DNA from: Chlamydiota bacterium
GTDB lineage: Bacteria; Auribacterota; UBA3054; B51-G9
NCBI GenBank assembly: GCA_003648225.1
Contig: QMOL01000079.1
Span: forward strand, 1 to 9,964
Direction of reading: 5' to 3'
Length of the DNA stretch: 9,964 nt
Both the position numbers and the translations under genes were made by a program. This document shows, piece after piece, positions 1-6,116 of the stretch. Under the pieces are notes generated by a model, which was given only the letters and a program-made list of their open reading frames with translations, made no database searches and had not been told where the DNA came from. Every line of letters begins with the position of its first letter. The first letter of the stretch is position 1.

Positions 1-1751
1 TAATTGTCAAGTTTTGTTTTTTCTTCTTCTTTCTTTTCTTCTTTGCGAACCAAAATGCCCTGCATCTTTTCGTTTGGACGGAAAGTTGTGCAACCTTTCA
101 GTTTGCTGTCATAAGCGTACATATAAATATCTTTGAATTTGTCGAAAGGCAGATCGGTCGGAACATTTATTGTTTTTGAAATCGAACTGTCGATGAATGG
201 CTGAAGAGCGGCTTGCATATCGACATGTTCTTTTGGAGAAACTGTATCGGTAGTGGCGAAATAATCCGGCAGGGAGTTAGAATCTGTATTACCCGAAATT
301 TCTCTATATTTTTGATAAGCGTAATCGCAAACTTCCTGTTCAACGGTTTCGGTTTCATCGCCCACTCTTACTTTTCTTGTGTATGAGAGAGCGAAAACAG
401 GTTCTAATCCGCTTGACACATTTCCGGCAAAGAGAGAAATTGTTCCTGTTGGCGCGATAGAAGTGAGGTGAGAATTTCTGATACCGTGTTTAAGAATTCC
501 TTCACGAATATCTTCAGGTAATTGAGATACGAATTTTGAATTCACAAATTTTTCTCTGTCGAGCAATTGAAACGCCCCTTTTTCTTTCGCGAGTTCAATT
601 GACGCACGATAAGCCGCATGGCAAATAGTTTTCATAATTTCTGCAGCGATTTTTGTGGATTCGGGAGTGCCGTATCTGATTTGCATGAAAATAAGAGCGT
701 CTGCCAAACCCGTAATTCCAATTCCCATTCTGCGTTTGCTTAAAGCTTCATCTCGTTGAGAGGTAAGGGGGTAATTAGAGATATCAACAGTATTGTCAAG
801 CATTCTAACGGCGGTAGTTACAGTCTTTGTAATACTGTTGAAATCGATTACGGCATTATTTTCAAAAGGATTTTTGACAAATCTGGTTAGATTAACTGAG
901 CCGAGGAGACAAGCGCCGAAAGGCGGCAATGGTTGTTCGCCGCAAGGATTAGTTGCTCTGATATCTTCACAATAACTCAAGTTATTCATTTCATTAATTC
1001 GGTCAATCAGAATAAAACCGGGTTCAGCGTAATTATAAGTGGAGTGCATAATTTTGTTCCACAGATCGCGTGCTCGAACTGTTTTATAAATTTTGCTTTC
1101 GAAAACCAAATCCCAATTTTTATCTTCTTTTACAGCTTCAACGAAGCTGTTTGTAATTGCGACAGAAAGATTAAACATTTTCAGACTTTTCCCATCGCGC
1201 TTTGCATCGATAAATTCTTCAATATCAGGATGCGAACATGAAAGAACGCCCATTTGGGCGCCACGTCGTTGCCCCGCGCTCATAATAGTTTTACAAGTCG
1301 CGTCAAAGACGCGCATATAGCTTATTGGTCCTGAAGCGTTAGCTTGAACACCTTTGATATAAGCGCCTTTGGGCCGGATAGTAGAAAAATTCATACCAAT
1401 TCCTCCACCTTGCTTTTGTGTCATTGCCGCATTATGTATTGTAGCGAAAATACCTTCGAGAGAATCTTCAATTTTGTTGAGAACATAGCAATTAAACATT
1501 GTAACCTGTTTTCTACCGGTACCCGCGTTAGCGGTAATTCTTCCACCCGGAAGAAATTTAAAATCTTTGAGACATTCCAAAAATTCATTTTCCCAATGAT
1601 CTCTGTCACGCTCAAAACTAGACAATCCGCGAGCCACGCGTCGCCATGTATCTTCAACGGTTTTATCAAGTGGGGAACCGTCTTTAGCGTGGTATCTGTA
1701 TTTCATGTTCCAGATTTGTGAACTGATATCATTTTTGATGTTGTTATTCAT
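1..1751 (-). CDS. nrdJ: Adenosylcobalamin-dependent (class II) ribonucleotide reductase, 3' end cut by window edge
   Basis: Reduces ribonucleotides to deoxyribonucleotides in the cytoplasm using adenosylcobalamin as radical source, so it needs no oxygen. 583 codons are visible with no stop. The core is complete: an N-terminal stretch with DKTVEDTWRRVA; C88 in TMFNCYVLN; NPCGE with N268, C270 and E272; C281 in FGACLLGSVNL; and the PTGTIS loop at 434-439 followed by SGLEP. The spacing of C270 (thiyl radical) and C281 (redox partner of C88) matches the class II family. After GCTTFRP (553-559) comes a Lys/Glu-rich linker, typical of the junction to the C-terminal domain that carries the reductant cysteines. 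The first two bases of the next codon are TA, so it is Tyr or a stop; I expect continuation outside the window. The ATG at 1751 is chosen because GGAG lies 9 nt upstream and the family N-terminus starts just after it. Confidence 0.95.
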   Translation of the reverse strand, partial: MNNNIKNDISSQIWNMKYRYHAKDGSPLDKTVEDTWRRVARGLSSFERDRDHWENEFLECLKDFKFLPGGRITANAGTGRKQVTMFNCYVLNKIEDSLEGIFATIHNAAMTQKQGGGIGMNFSTIRPKGAYIKGVQANASGPISYMRVFDATCKTIMSAGQRRGAQMGVLSCSHPDIEEFIDAKRDGKSLKMFNLSVAITNSFVEAVKEDKNWDLVFESKIYKTVRARDLWNKIMHSTYNYAEPGFILIDRINEMNNLSYCEDIRATNPCGEQPLPPFGACLLGSVNLTRFVKNPFENNAVIDFNSITKTVTTAVRMLDNTVDISNYPLTSQRDEALSKRRMGIGITGLADALIFMQIRYGTPESTKIAAEIMKTICHAAYRASIELAKEKGAFQLLDREKFVNSKFVSQLPEDIREGILKHGIRNSHLTSIAPTGTISLFAGNVSSGLEPVFALSYTRKVRVGDETETVEQEVCDYAYQKYREISGNTDSNSLPDYFATTDTVSPKEHVDMQAALQPFIDSSISKTINVPTDLPFDKFKDIYMYAYDSKLKGCTTFRPNEKMQGILVRKEEKKEEEKTKLDN

Positions 1752-1799
1752 TTGCAAGTTTCTCCGGTCCTCAAAATATAGTAAAGTTTAAAAAGTTAT

Positions 1800-1846
1800 A
1801 TACAAGTTGTAGTATTTAATGTATTTTAAAACACATAATGTTGTGA
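1800..1846 (-). promoter_or_regulatory. Candidate pair of NrdR boxes upstream of nrdJ
   Basis: Two 16-bp palindrome-like sites lie at 1831-1846 (ACACATAATGTTGTGA) and 1800-1815 (ATACAAGTTGTAGTAT). By eye they match the NrdR consensus acaCwAtATaTwGtgt at 12 and 11 of 16 positions; the first keeps both half-site cores ACACw and wGTG. Their starts are 31 bp apart (15-bp linker), the usual arrangement for the ATP/dATP-sensing repressor NrdR at ribonucleotide reductase genes. They sit just downstream of the proposed -10, between promoter and start codon, a position suited to repression. The DNA is AT-rich, so chance similarity is possible. Confidence 0.5.
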
Positions 1847-1849
1847 ACA

Positions 1850-1878
1850 ATGATAGCAGAAAATTTTAAGTTTTGCAA
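1850..1878 (-). promoter_or_regulatory. Candidate sigma-70-type promoter for nrdJ
   Basis: Read on the minus strand, TTGCAA (1878-1873) is followed after exactly 17 bp by TATCAT (1855-1850), four of six and five of six matches to the -35 and -10 consensus. Transcription would start near 1843, giving a leader of about 90 nt that contains the NrdR-like sites. No cobalamin riboswitch is recognisable in the leader. Confidence 0.4.
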
Positions 1879-2124
1879 ATTCAATTTGAAAAGAGTGTTT
1901 ACATTAAATAGTCAAAAAACGAATTGTTAGTATTTATGGACAAAGCAGAAAATTAATATAGAATTAACAGAGTATTTATATAGTGAAAAACAACTGTCAA
2001 ATGTAAAACACTATAAAAAGGTCACTTACGAAATATGAATTAATGAATGAGCTTTATTTACAGGGAATGTGTAAATTTAGATTTTTAGTTGGGAATATGG
2101 AAAATATAAAAAAAGAAGAAATTA

Positions 2125-2161
2125 TGTGGGTGCGGCACCCTGTGTAGAACCACCCCCCACA
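2125..2161. repeat. Compound GC-rich hairpin
   Basis: GGGTGC (2128-2133) and GCACCC (2135-2140) form a near-perfect palindrome, while TGTGGG (2125-2130) can alternatively pair with CCCACA (2156-2161). The two foldings share bases and exclude each other. The motif AGAACCACCCC inside it (2146-2156) recurs exactly at 6054-6064, so this is likely a copy of a dispersed intergenic element. Confidence 0.5.
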
Positions 2162-2196
2162 GATTAATCCTCAAAGGGCGGAAAGAACGTTTGAAC

Positions 2197-2210
2197 TGAG
2201 CGGCGGCTCA
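2197..2210. repeat. Small hairpin TGAGC-GGCG-GCTCA
   Basis: A five-base-pair stem with a GGCG tetraloop, followed on the plus strand by six A residues. There is no T-tract after the stem on either strand, so it is not a canonical terminator. Confidence 0.4.
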
Positions 2211-2270
2211 AAAAACAGGTACACAAGCCGTCTGCTCCAGTGATCTTGTTATTTGTTAAAATTCATTTTT

Positions 2271-2294
2271 CACCACGGAACACACAGAATACAC
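2271..2294. repeat. CCACGGAACACACAGAATAC repeat fragment
   Basis: CCACGGAACACACAGAATAC belongs by eye to the same approximately 10-bp-period ACCAC/ACAC family as the copies near the right end of the window (9695-9947). Such intergenic repeats are widespread in environmental bacterial genomes; function unknown. Confidence 0.45.
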
Positions 2295-2318
2295 AAAAAA
2301 AATAAATTTCTTTATTTG

Positions 2319-2380
2319 GAAATTGGATATTCCTGCTGTAAGTCCGCCTTTGGGGGATTCGATATTGGATATTCAATTTC
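2319..2380. repeat. Imperfect inverted repeat around GAAATTG/CAATTTC
   Basis: The left arm at 2319-2333 (GAAATTGGATATTCC) and right arm at 2367-2380 (GGATATTCAATTTC) are inverted copies with a one-base bulge and a mismatch; the outer seven pairs are perfect. The intervening 33 bases carry a further GATATTGGATATTC-like copy. The TTGGATA wording resembles the tandem repeat at 4933-4977 read on the minus strand. Confidence 0.45.
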
Positions 2381-2688
2381 TTAACTCTCGCAAAGGCGTA
2401 AAGATCGCAAAGTTAATCAATCAACACAAATTGTCGATAGTAATCAACAAATTTTGTCGCCTCGCATACGCCCATTTGGAATATAACTCTCATTATTTTT
2501 TACCACTAAGACAGGCAAGTTTTTGAGACTATACCTTTTCGGGCATCATCTAATTAATTGAAAAGCAGTAGAGTTTTCAACCATTTTAGGATATAATAGT
2601 GTTTGATCGAAAACCCCTTATTTTTGCACGATGGTATTTGGGGTCAGGAGTTATAATAACAGGTTAATCAAAAATAAAAGGTAATTAA

Positions 2689-3999
2689 ATGAAGAGCATA
2701 ATATCTTTTATATTATTATTTACAACAATAGTTTTAGCAGTTGAGCTTCCGGTTTTGCAAACGAAGACCGGAGAATTTAAGCTTGGTAAAAAACCATATC
2801 CGCAAGGCACACGGGAAAAATGGATTGCTGCCGGACGTGTATTTTCTGCGGCACCGTTAATTTCAACCCCAAAAAGAAAATCTTCAGGTTATGCAGATAA
2901 TTCTGCCGGTCTTCCACCTGTTGGAAATCAGGGTTATGAAGGTTCTTGTGTACATTGGGCAGGCACATACGCGGTAAAAACTTATTATATGAAAAAAAAT
3001 AATCCGGCTTTAGATATTACTTCAACTTCCGGTCAGGCTTCACCAAGATTTACATATAATTTGAGTAATGCCGGAGAGGATGATGGAGGATGGGGGCATG
3101 AACCGTTTGAAATATTTATGCGTTACGGCTGTCCTGATCTTGCGCAAATACCATATATTGCCGGACAGTATTATTTTTTACCGCATGTGAATGATTTTGT
3201 TGAGGGGCTTTACAGAAGAACAATTGATTATGTATGGGCATGGAATTGGAAACCATCAACTAATGAAATCGAACAACTGAAACTTCATCTTGATAATGGC
3301 GGTGTTGCTTCAATTGCTCTTTACGCAAATTCATCAATGAGTTTATGGGGATCAGGTGATCCTCCCTGGGTAGGATCTTCATGTAATTATAGTGATTTAA
3401 ATCATATGGTTTGTGTTTGTGGATATGGACCCGGCTGGTATAAAATTATGAATTCGTGGGGAGCAGGTTGGGGAAGCAATGGATTTATTATTGTTGACGC
3501 AAATTACTTTGAGAATTATTTCGGTGATTGTATGTTTCCAATCGAAGGCTCTTATTCTATAGTTTCTAATTATGTAACGCTGCAAATTAAGCATGGTAGA
3601 AGAAGTGATATACAAAGTTTGATTTTTGATGTAAACGGGACAGAATCTTGGAATTTTGCTCCCACACCGGAAAATTTACCAAAAGGAACGGGAACTCATT
3701 ACGTAGATGCAAGAAGTAATTTGTATCTTGCGATAGATTTAACTTTTGCTTCATGGAATTATACTAATGATAATATAATTCTTCGTGCAAAAGACAGTGT
3801 TTCAGGTTATGCAGGAACGATTGATAATTGTATTCTTAAAAAGAAAGACAAAACTTTTTTGTCAAGTGATACACCAAGGAATATCCCTGATAATGATGGT
3901 GCTTATGCTTCTGTTTCGATTAACGTCATACCGGAACCGGGCTTCGTTTTCCTTATCAGCTTTTCTCTTTTTTTCTTGTATGCTAACAAGAAATATTAA
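2689..3999 (+). CDS. Secreted papain-like (C1) cysteine peptidase with PEP-CTERM sorting signal
   Basis: Predicted exported cysteine protease of 436 aa. Residues 1-17 are a signal peptide ending in VLA. The papain core shows the oxyanion-hole Gln81 and nucleophile Cys87 in PVGNQGYEGSCVHWAG, His239 in LNHMVCVCGYG, and Asn255 in KIMNSWGAGWG, so the full Gln/Cys/His/Asn set is present. The 60-residue stretch between signal and core is too short for a normal inhibitory I29 propeptide. Residues about 290-410 are a beta-rich region I do not recognise. The tail VIPEP (413-417), hydrophobic segment 418-431 and final KK fit a PEP-CTERM signal, read by an exosortase that would cut it and direct the protein to the surface or exterior. 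The ATG is preceded by AAAAGG with a 7-nt spacer. No exosortase or matrix gene is in view, as is usual for dispersed PEP-CTERM substrates. Substrate unknown. Confidence 0.85.
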   Translation: MKSIISFILLFTTIVLAVELPVLQTKTGEFKLGKKPYPQGTREKWIAAGRVFSAAPLISTPKRKSSGYADNSAGLPPVGNQGYEGSCVHWAGTYAVKTYYMKKNNPALDITSTSGQASPRFTYNLSNAGEDDGGWGHEPFEIFMRYGCPDLAQIPYIAGQYYFLPHVNDFVEGLYRRTIDYVWAWNWKPSTNEIEQLKLHLDNGGVASIALYANSSMSLWGSGDPPWVGSSCNYSDLNHMVCVCGYGPGWYKIMNSWGAGWGSNGFIIVDANYFENYFGDCMFPIEGSYSIVSNYVTLQIKHGRRSDIQSLIFDVNGTESWNFAPTPENLPKGTGTHYVDARSNLYLAIDLTFASWNYTNDNIILRAKDSVSGYAGTIDNCILKKKDKTFLSSDTPRNIPDNDGAYASVSINVIPEPGFVFLISFSLFFLYANKKY

Positions 4000-4025
4000 T
4001 ACAGCCTTATTTTTCAGAAATTAAT

Positions 4026-4688
4026 TTAAGAGTCAATTTTTTGAGTTATTAAGAAGTCGGTCATTTCAGCTTTATTCCGTTCGGTAATATTTTTTACATA
4101 TGCTGAAATGAAGATATCAATTTTACTTTCATCATTTATAAGTTGTAATCCCTGACGGCTTTGAAATAAGTATTGCATATTGGTTTTTAAGGCGAATAAC
4201 GGGATTGCAAAAGGGAATGTTCGTAAATCCGAGATGTCAATTAAACCAAAATCGCCTTTGGGTGTAAGCACGACATTACCGAGATGAAGTGAACTGAAAT
4301 AGACACCTTTTTTGTGAAGGTTTGCAACAAAAACACCGAATTTTTTAATTAATTTATCGTCAAAAGAACTGCTTTGAAGAAGTTCTTTGATTGTAAATCC
4401 GGGTAATGGTTCGTAAATAACCGCTACTTTTTTTGCATGAGGGATTTTTACAACTTCTATCACTGATTTCAAAGTTGGAATACCCAAACGTCTCAATTTT
4501 GAGATGTGATGAATAAAGCGCAACCAATAAGGATAAAAAAGTGCAGAAGAGAATAGTCGCTTTCGTCTAAATAACTTCATATAATTTCCGTTAGGAAATT
4601 GCAGTACTTTTTCGCCGAAACTGTCTGCTTCGATGGCTTTTGACTTAGCGACTAATTCCTTATACTCATTTTCTTTTATTTTTCTCAT
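4026..4688 (-). CDS. Protein-kinase-fold protein of the toluene-tolerance (Ttg8)/LPS core kinase type
   Basis: 220 aa, similar in layout to the small kinase-like proteins of Gram-negative bacteria annotated as toluene tolerance or lipopolysaccharide core kinases. Visible landmarks are Lys38 in YMKLFRRKR (ATP-binding Lys position), the hinge-like YEPLPG (92-97), the catalytic-loop block GVYFSSLHLGNVVL (128-141) with Asn138, and the DFG-like Asp151 in GLIDISD. Aligned with HRDxxxxN, the Asp is replaced by Ser133; from memory, relatives also have Ser here (VYFRSLHLGN), so this is probably a family trait. Likely acts at the cytoplasmic side of the inner membrane on a lipid or sugar, but the substrate cannot be read from sequence. 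The start at 4688 has no clear Shine-Dalgarno. It converges on the peptidase gene with a 26-nt gap and no evident terminator. Confidence 0.7.
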   Translation of the reverse strand: MRKIKENEYKELVAKSKAIEADSFGEKVLQFPNGNYMKLFRRKRLFSSALFYPYWLRFIHHISKLRRLGIPTLKSVIEVVKIPHAKKVAVIYEPLPGFTIKELLQSSSFDDKLIKKFGVFVANLHKKGVYFSSLHLGNVVLTPKGDFGLIDISDLRTFPFAIPLFALKTNMQYLFQSRQGLQLINDESKIDIFISAYVKNITERNKAEMTDFLITQKIDS

Positions 4689-4820
4689 ATTTAAGGTGCC
4701 ATTTTCTATTTTATCTGAACAAAAGTTAATGTTTTATAAAAAACGACTGAAGCCCCCTTGTAAAGGACAATTTGGCGGACTAATCCATTCGTTTTTGTTT
4801 TCCCTAAGTCAAGAGTTGTG

Positions 4821-4922
4821 ACCCGGCGTATGCCGGACACTTCGATAATCCGATAATCTGACCATGCCGGTATTTGCGAAACACAGGCATGGTTGAGTAA
4901 ATTTGACTTAAAAATCAAATTT
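4821..4922. repeat. Three consecutive hairpins in the gap between kinase-like gene and dehydrogenase
   Basis: Three inverted repeats follow one another: CCGGC-gtat-GCCGG (4823-4836), ACCATGCC (4861-4868) with GGCATGGT (4886-4893), and AAATTTGA (4899-4906) with TCAAATTT (4915-4922). Between the first two is a short repeat CGATAATC-CGATAATC. They lie downstream of the dehydrogenase stop on the minus strand, but none is followed by a clean U-tract, so they look like dispersed intergenic elements rather than a standard terminator. An open frame over 4706-4966 is composed of these elements and is not called as a gene. Confidence 0.55.
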
Positions 4923-4932
4923 ATTAAAAATG

Positions 4933-4977
4933 AATAATCCAATTCCCCAATTATCCAATTATCCAATTATCCAATTT
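4933..4977. repeat. 8-bp tandem repeat AATTATCC
   Basis: Five 8-bp units run from 4933 to 4972 (AATAATCC, AATTCCCC, then three exact AATTATCC), followed by a partial unit. The repeat overlaps the end of the dehydrogenase gene, encodes its last residues (LDNWIIG) and supplies the stop codon at 4953-4951. Confidence 0.8.
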
Positions 4978-5970
4978 CGGAACCGGCCAAATAAATTCGC
5001 CTGTGGATTTATAATTGATTAACTGTTCGATTGTTTGCTCTGATTTTCTTTCAACGGATTCTTTTGTGTTGAAAGCGTTGTGAGGGGTAAAAATAACATT
5101 ATTTTTTTTAAACAGAGCGAGAATTGCTTTTACTTTTTTCCTCCTCAGCGGATCTTCGACATTCATTATATCATCAATTTTATTTTTTCTCAAAGCTATT
5201 GCAAGCGGTTTTTCGCTGTCATAAACATCAAGAGCCACACCGCCAAGATGATTTTCTTCAATGAGTTTTAATAAGTCTGCCGCCGGCGAAAATTCTCCGC
5301 GGGCAATATTAATAAATAAAACGCCTTTTTTTGCTTTCTTTAAAGTTTCATAGTTGAAATAAGCTGTGTTGTCGGATGTTAAATTCATCGCACAGACAAT
5401 TATGTCAGCTTGTCTTATCGCTTCTTCAGGCGAAAAATAATTCACATCATCATATTTTTTAACAATATCAACCGCGAGAACATTCATATCAAGCCCTCGA
5501 GCAATTTTAACCATTTCATAACCTATATTTCCAACACCGACAATCGCGATATTTTTTTTGGCAATTTCCATTCCGGTTAAACCGTTGCGATGAAAAGAAC
5601 TGAACTGCGAAATCTGTGTTGATAATTTTCTTGAAAGAGCGAGCAAAAGAAGCAAAGCTTGCTCCGCGACCGAGCGATTGCAGTATAGCGGTAAATAACC
5701 TGCGGAAATTTTTGAACCGGTAAGCTTAATGTAATCGGTAATGTGGTCGTAACCGGTGCTGCGGGTAATTATCGCATCAAATTTATCTGCCCAATCGACA
5801 GGAATTGTTGATTGAGTGCGGATGCTGATAATTTTAGCCGGCGGATTCTCGTGAACAGTTTCCTGAATTGTTTTCCATGAAAAATCAGCACTTATATTTT
5901 TGGGAAGGTAACGCTTTAGCGCTTCCGCCTCTTCTTCGAATGCTTCGTAAAAAAATATGTAGGGCAGCAT
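4951..5970 (-). CDS. D-isomer-specific 2-hydroxyacid dehydrogenase, NAD-dependent
   Basis: 339 aa, a normal length for the family, which interconverts 2-oxoacids and D-2-hydroxyacids with NAD(H). The N-terminal catalytic-domain half includes TRSTGYDHI (69-77). The nucleotide-binding domain has VGVGNIG (GxGxxG at 145-150) and the ribose-binding Asp168 in AVDI. Catalytic residues are visible: Arg224 in NIARG, Glu253 in DVYDSEKP, His297 in TPHNAFNT. The exact substrate (lactate, hydroxyisocaproate, phosphoglycerate or another) cannot be assigned. The start is constrained: an in-frame TAA lies four codons upstream of the ATG at 5970 and the family beta-strand begins at residue 4. There is no Shine-Dalgarno; a strong promoter sits directly before the ATG. 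The last seven residues are encoded by an 8-bp tandem repeat and are probably a recent extension or replacement of the original C-terminus. Confidence 0.88.
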   Translation of the reverse strand: MLPYIFFYEAFEEEAEALKRYLPKNISADFSWKTIQETVHENPPAKIISIRTQSTIPVDWADKFDAIITRSTGYDHITDYIKLTGSKISAGYLPLYCNRSVAEQALLLLLALSRKLSTQISQFSSFHRNGLTGMEIAKKNIAIVGVGNIGYEMVKIARGLDMNVLAVDIVKKYDDVNYFSPEEAIRQADIIVCAMNLTSDNTAYFNYETLKKAKKGVLFINIARGEFSPAADLLKLIEENHLGGVALDVYDSEKPLAIALRKNKIDDIMNVEDPLRRKKVKAILALFKKNNVIFTPHNAFNTKESVERKSEQTIEQLINYKSTGEFIWPVPKLDNWIIG

Positions 5971-5978
5971 AGTTGGTA

Positions 5979-6007
5979 ATTATAAGGTTGTAAGGTTTAA
6001 AGGTCAA
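5979..6007 (-). promoter_or_regulatory. Strong candidate promoter giving a leaderless mRNA for the dehydrogenase
   Basis: On the minus strand TTGACC (6007-6002), 17 bp, then TATAAT (5984-5979): eleven of twelve consensus bases at ideal spacing. Only 8 nt separate the -10 from the ATG at 5970, so transcription would start 0-2 nt before the start codon. That agrees with the absence of a Shine-Dalgarno. The sequence is partly low complexity (AACCTTACAACCTTATAA), which tempers confidence. Confidence 0.5.
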
Positions 6008-6053
6008 AAGTTAACCCCAGCATCCACGGGGCGCTTGCGCGAGTTAAAAGTTA

Positions 6054-6097
6054 AGAACCACCCCGCCTTTCAGGCACCCCTCCTTAGTAAGGAGGGG
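6054..6097. repeat. Dispersed element with two hairpins downstream of dusB
   Basis: AGAACCACCCC (6054-6064) is an exact 11-base match to 2146-2156. It is followed by GCCT-ttc-AGGC (6065-6075) and a nine-pair stem CCCCTCCTT-agt-AAGGAGGGG (6077-6097). The large hairpin begins 5 nt beyond the dusB stop on the minus strand and could stop or protect the transcript, but no U-tract follows it. It looks like a mobile or repetitive intergenic element rather than a dedicated terminator. Confidence 0.55.
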
Positions 6098-6098
6098 A

Positions 6099-6116
6099 TT
6101 TCTAATTTCTAATTTC
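6099..6116. repeat. 7-bp tandem repeat TTTCTAA at the 3' end of dusB
   Basis: TTTCTAA, TTTCTAA, TTTC in a row. On the minus strand it encodes the last residues of DusB (FEIRN) and its TAG stop at 6104-6102, much as the 8-bp repeat ends the neighbouring dehydrogenase gene. Confidence 0.6.

Larger units (their letters stand above)
1879..2688. other. Gene-free region, right half a repeat and hairpin mosaic
   Basis: No convincing gene is present. 1879-2120 is AT-rich with nothing recognisable. From 2125 to about 2520 the sequence changes character: GC-rich hairpins (2125-2161, 2197-2210), a CCACGGAACACACAGAATAC repeat fragment (2271-2294), an imperfect inverted repeat (2319-2333 with 2367-2380), a CGCAAAGGCGTAAAG-type repeat (2389-2411) and a TTACCACTAAGAC fragment near 2507-2520. 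An open frame at 2323-2526 runs through these repeats from a TTG codon and is not believed to be coding. Confidence 0.7.

Noticed and set aside
793..1721. Several plus-strand and minus-strand open frames of 60-125 codons
   Set aside because: They lie in other frames of nrdJ, whose own frame carries all the catalytic motifs; their translations show no family features.
1971..2023. Two further NrdR-like half-sites (near 1971-1986 and 2008-2023)
   Set aside because: Each preserves only one half-site core, they are 37 bp apart (wrong helical phase), and they lie more than 200 bp from nrdJ.
1752..2270. Cobalamin riboswitch upstream of nrdJ
   Set aside because: Looked for the B12 box and conserved core segments on the minus strand; none was recognisable.
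2323..2526. 67-codon open frame starting at TTG
   Set aside because: It runs through short-period repeats and an inverted repeat, has no Shine-Dalgarno and no recognisable protein features.
2592..2657. Two perfect TATAAT hexamers (2592-2597, 2652-2657) upstream of the peptidase gene
   Set aside because: Neither has a -35-like hexamer at 15-19 bp; in AT-rich DNA isolated TATAAT is expected by chance, so no promoter is called.
2641..2680. Remnant of a REP-associated transposase flank (GGGGTCAGGAG near 2640-2650)
   Set aside because: Only a vague resemblance from memory and no transposase fragment nearby.
4706..4966. 86-codon minus-strand open frame
   Set aside because: It is composed of the 8-bp tandem repeat and hairpin elements, overlaps the dehydrogenase end and looks non-coding.
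6077..6097. Intrinsic terminator for dusB
   Set aside because: The hairpin is strong but has no U-tract on the minus strand, and it is embedded in a repeat-like element, so it is listed as a repeat.
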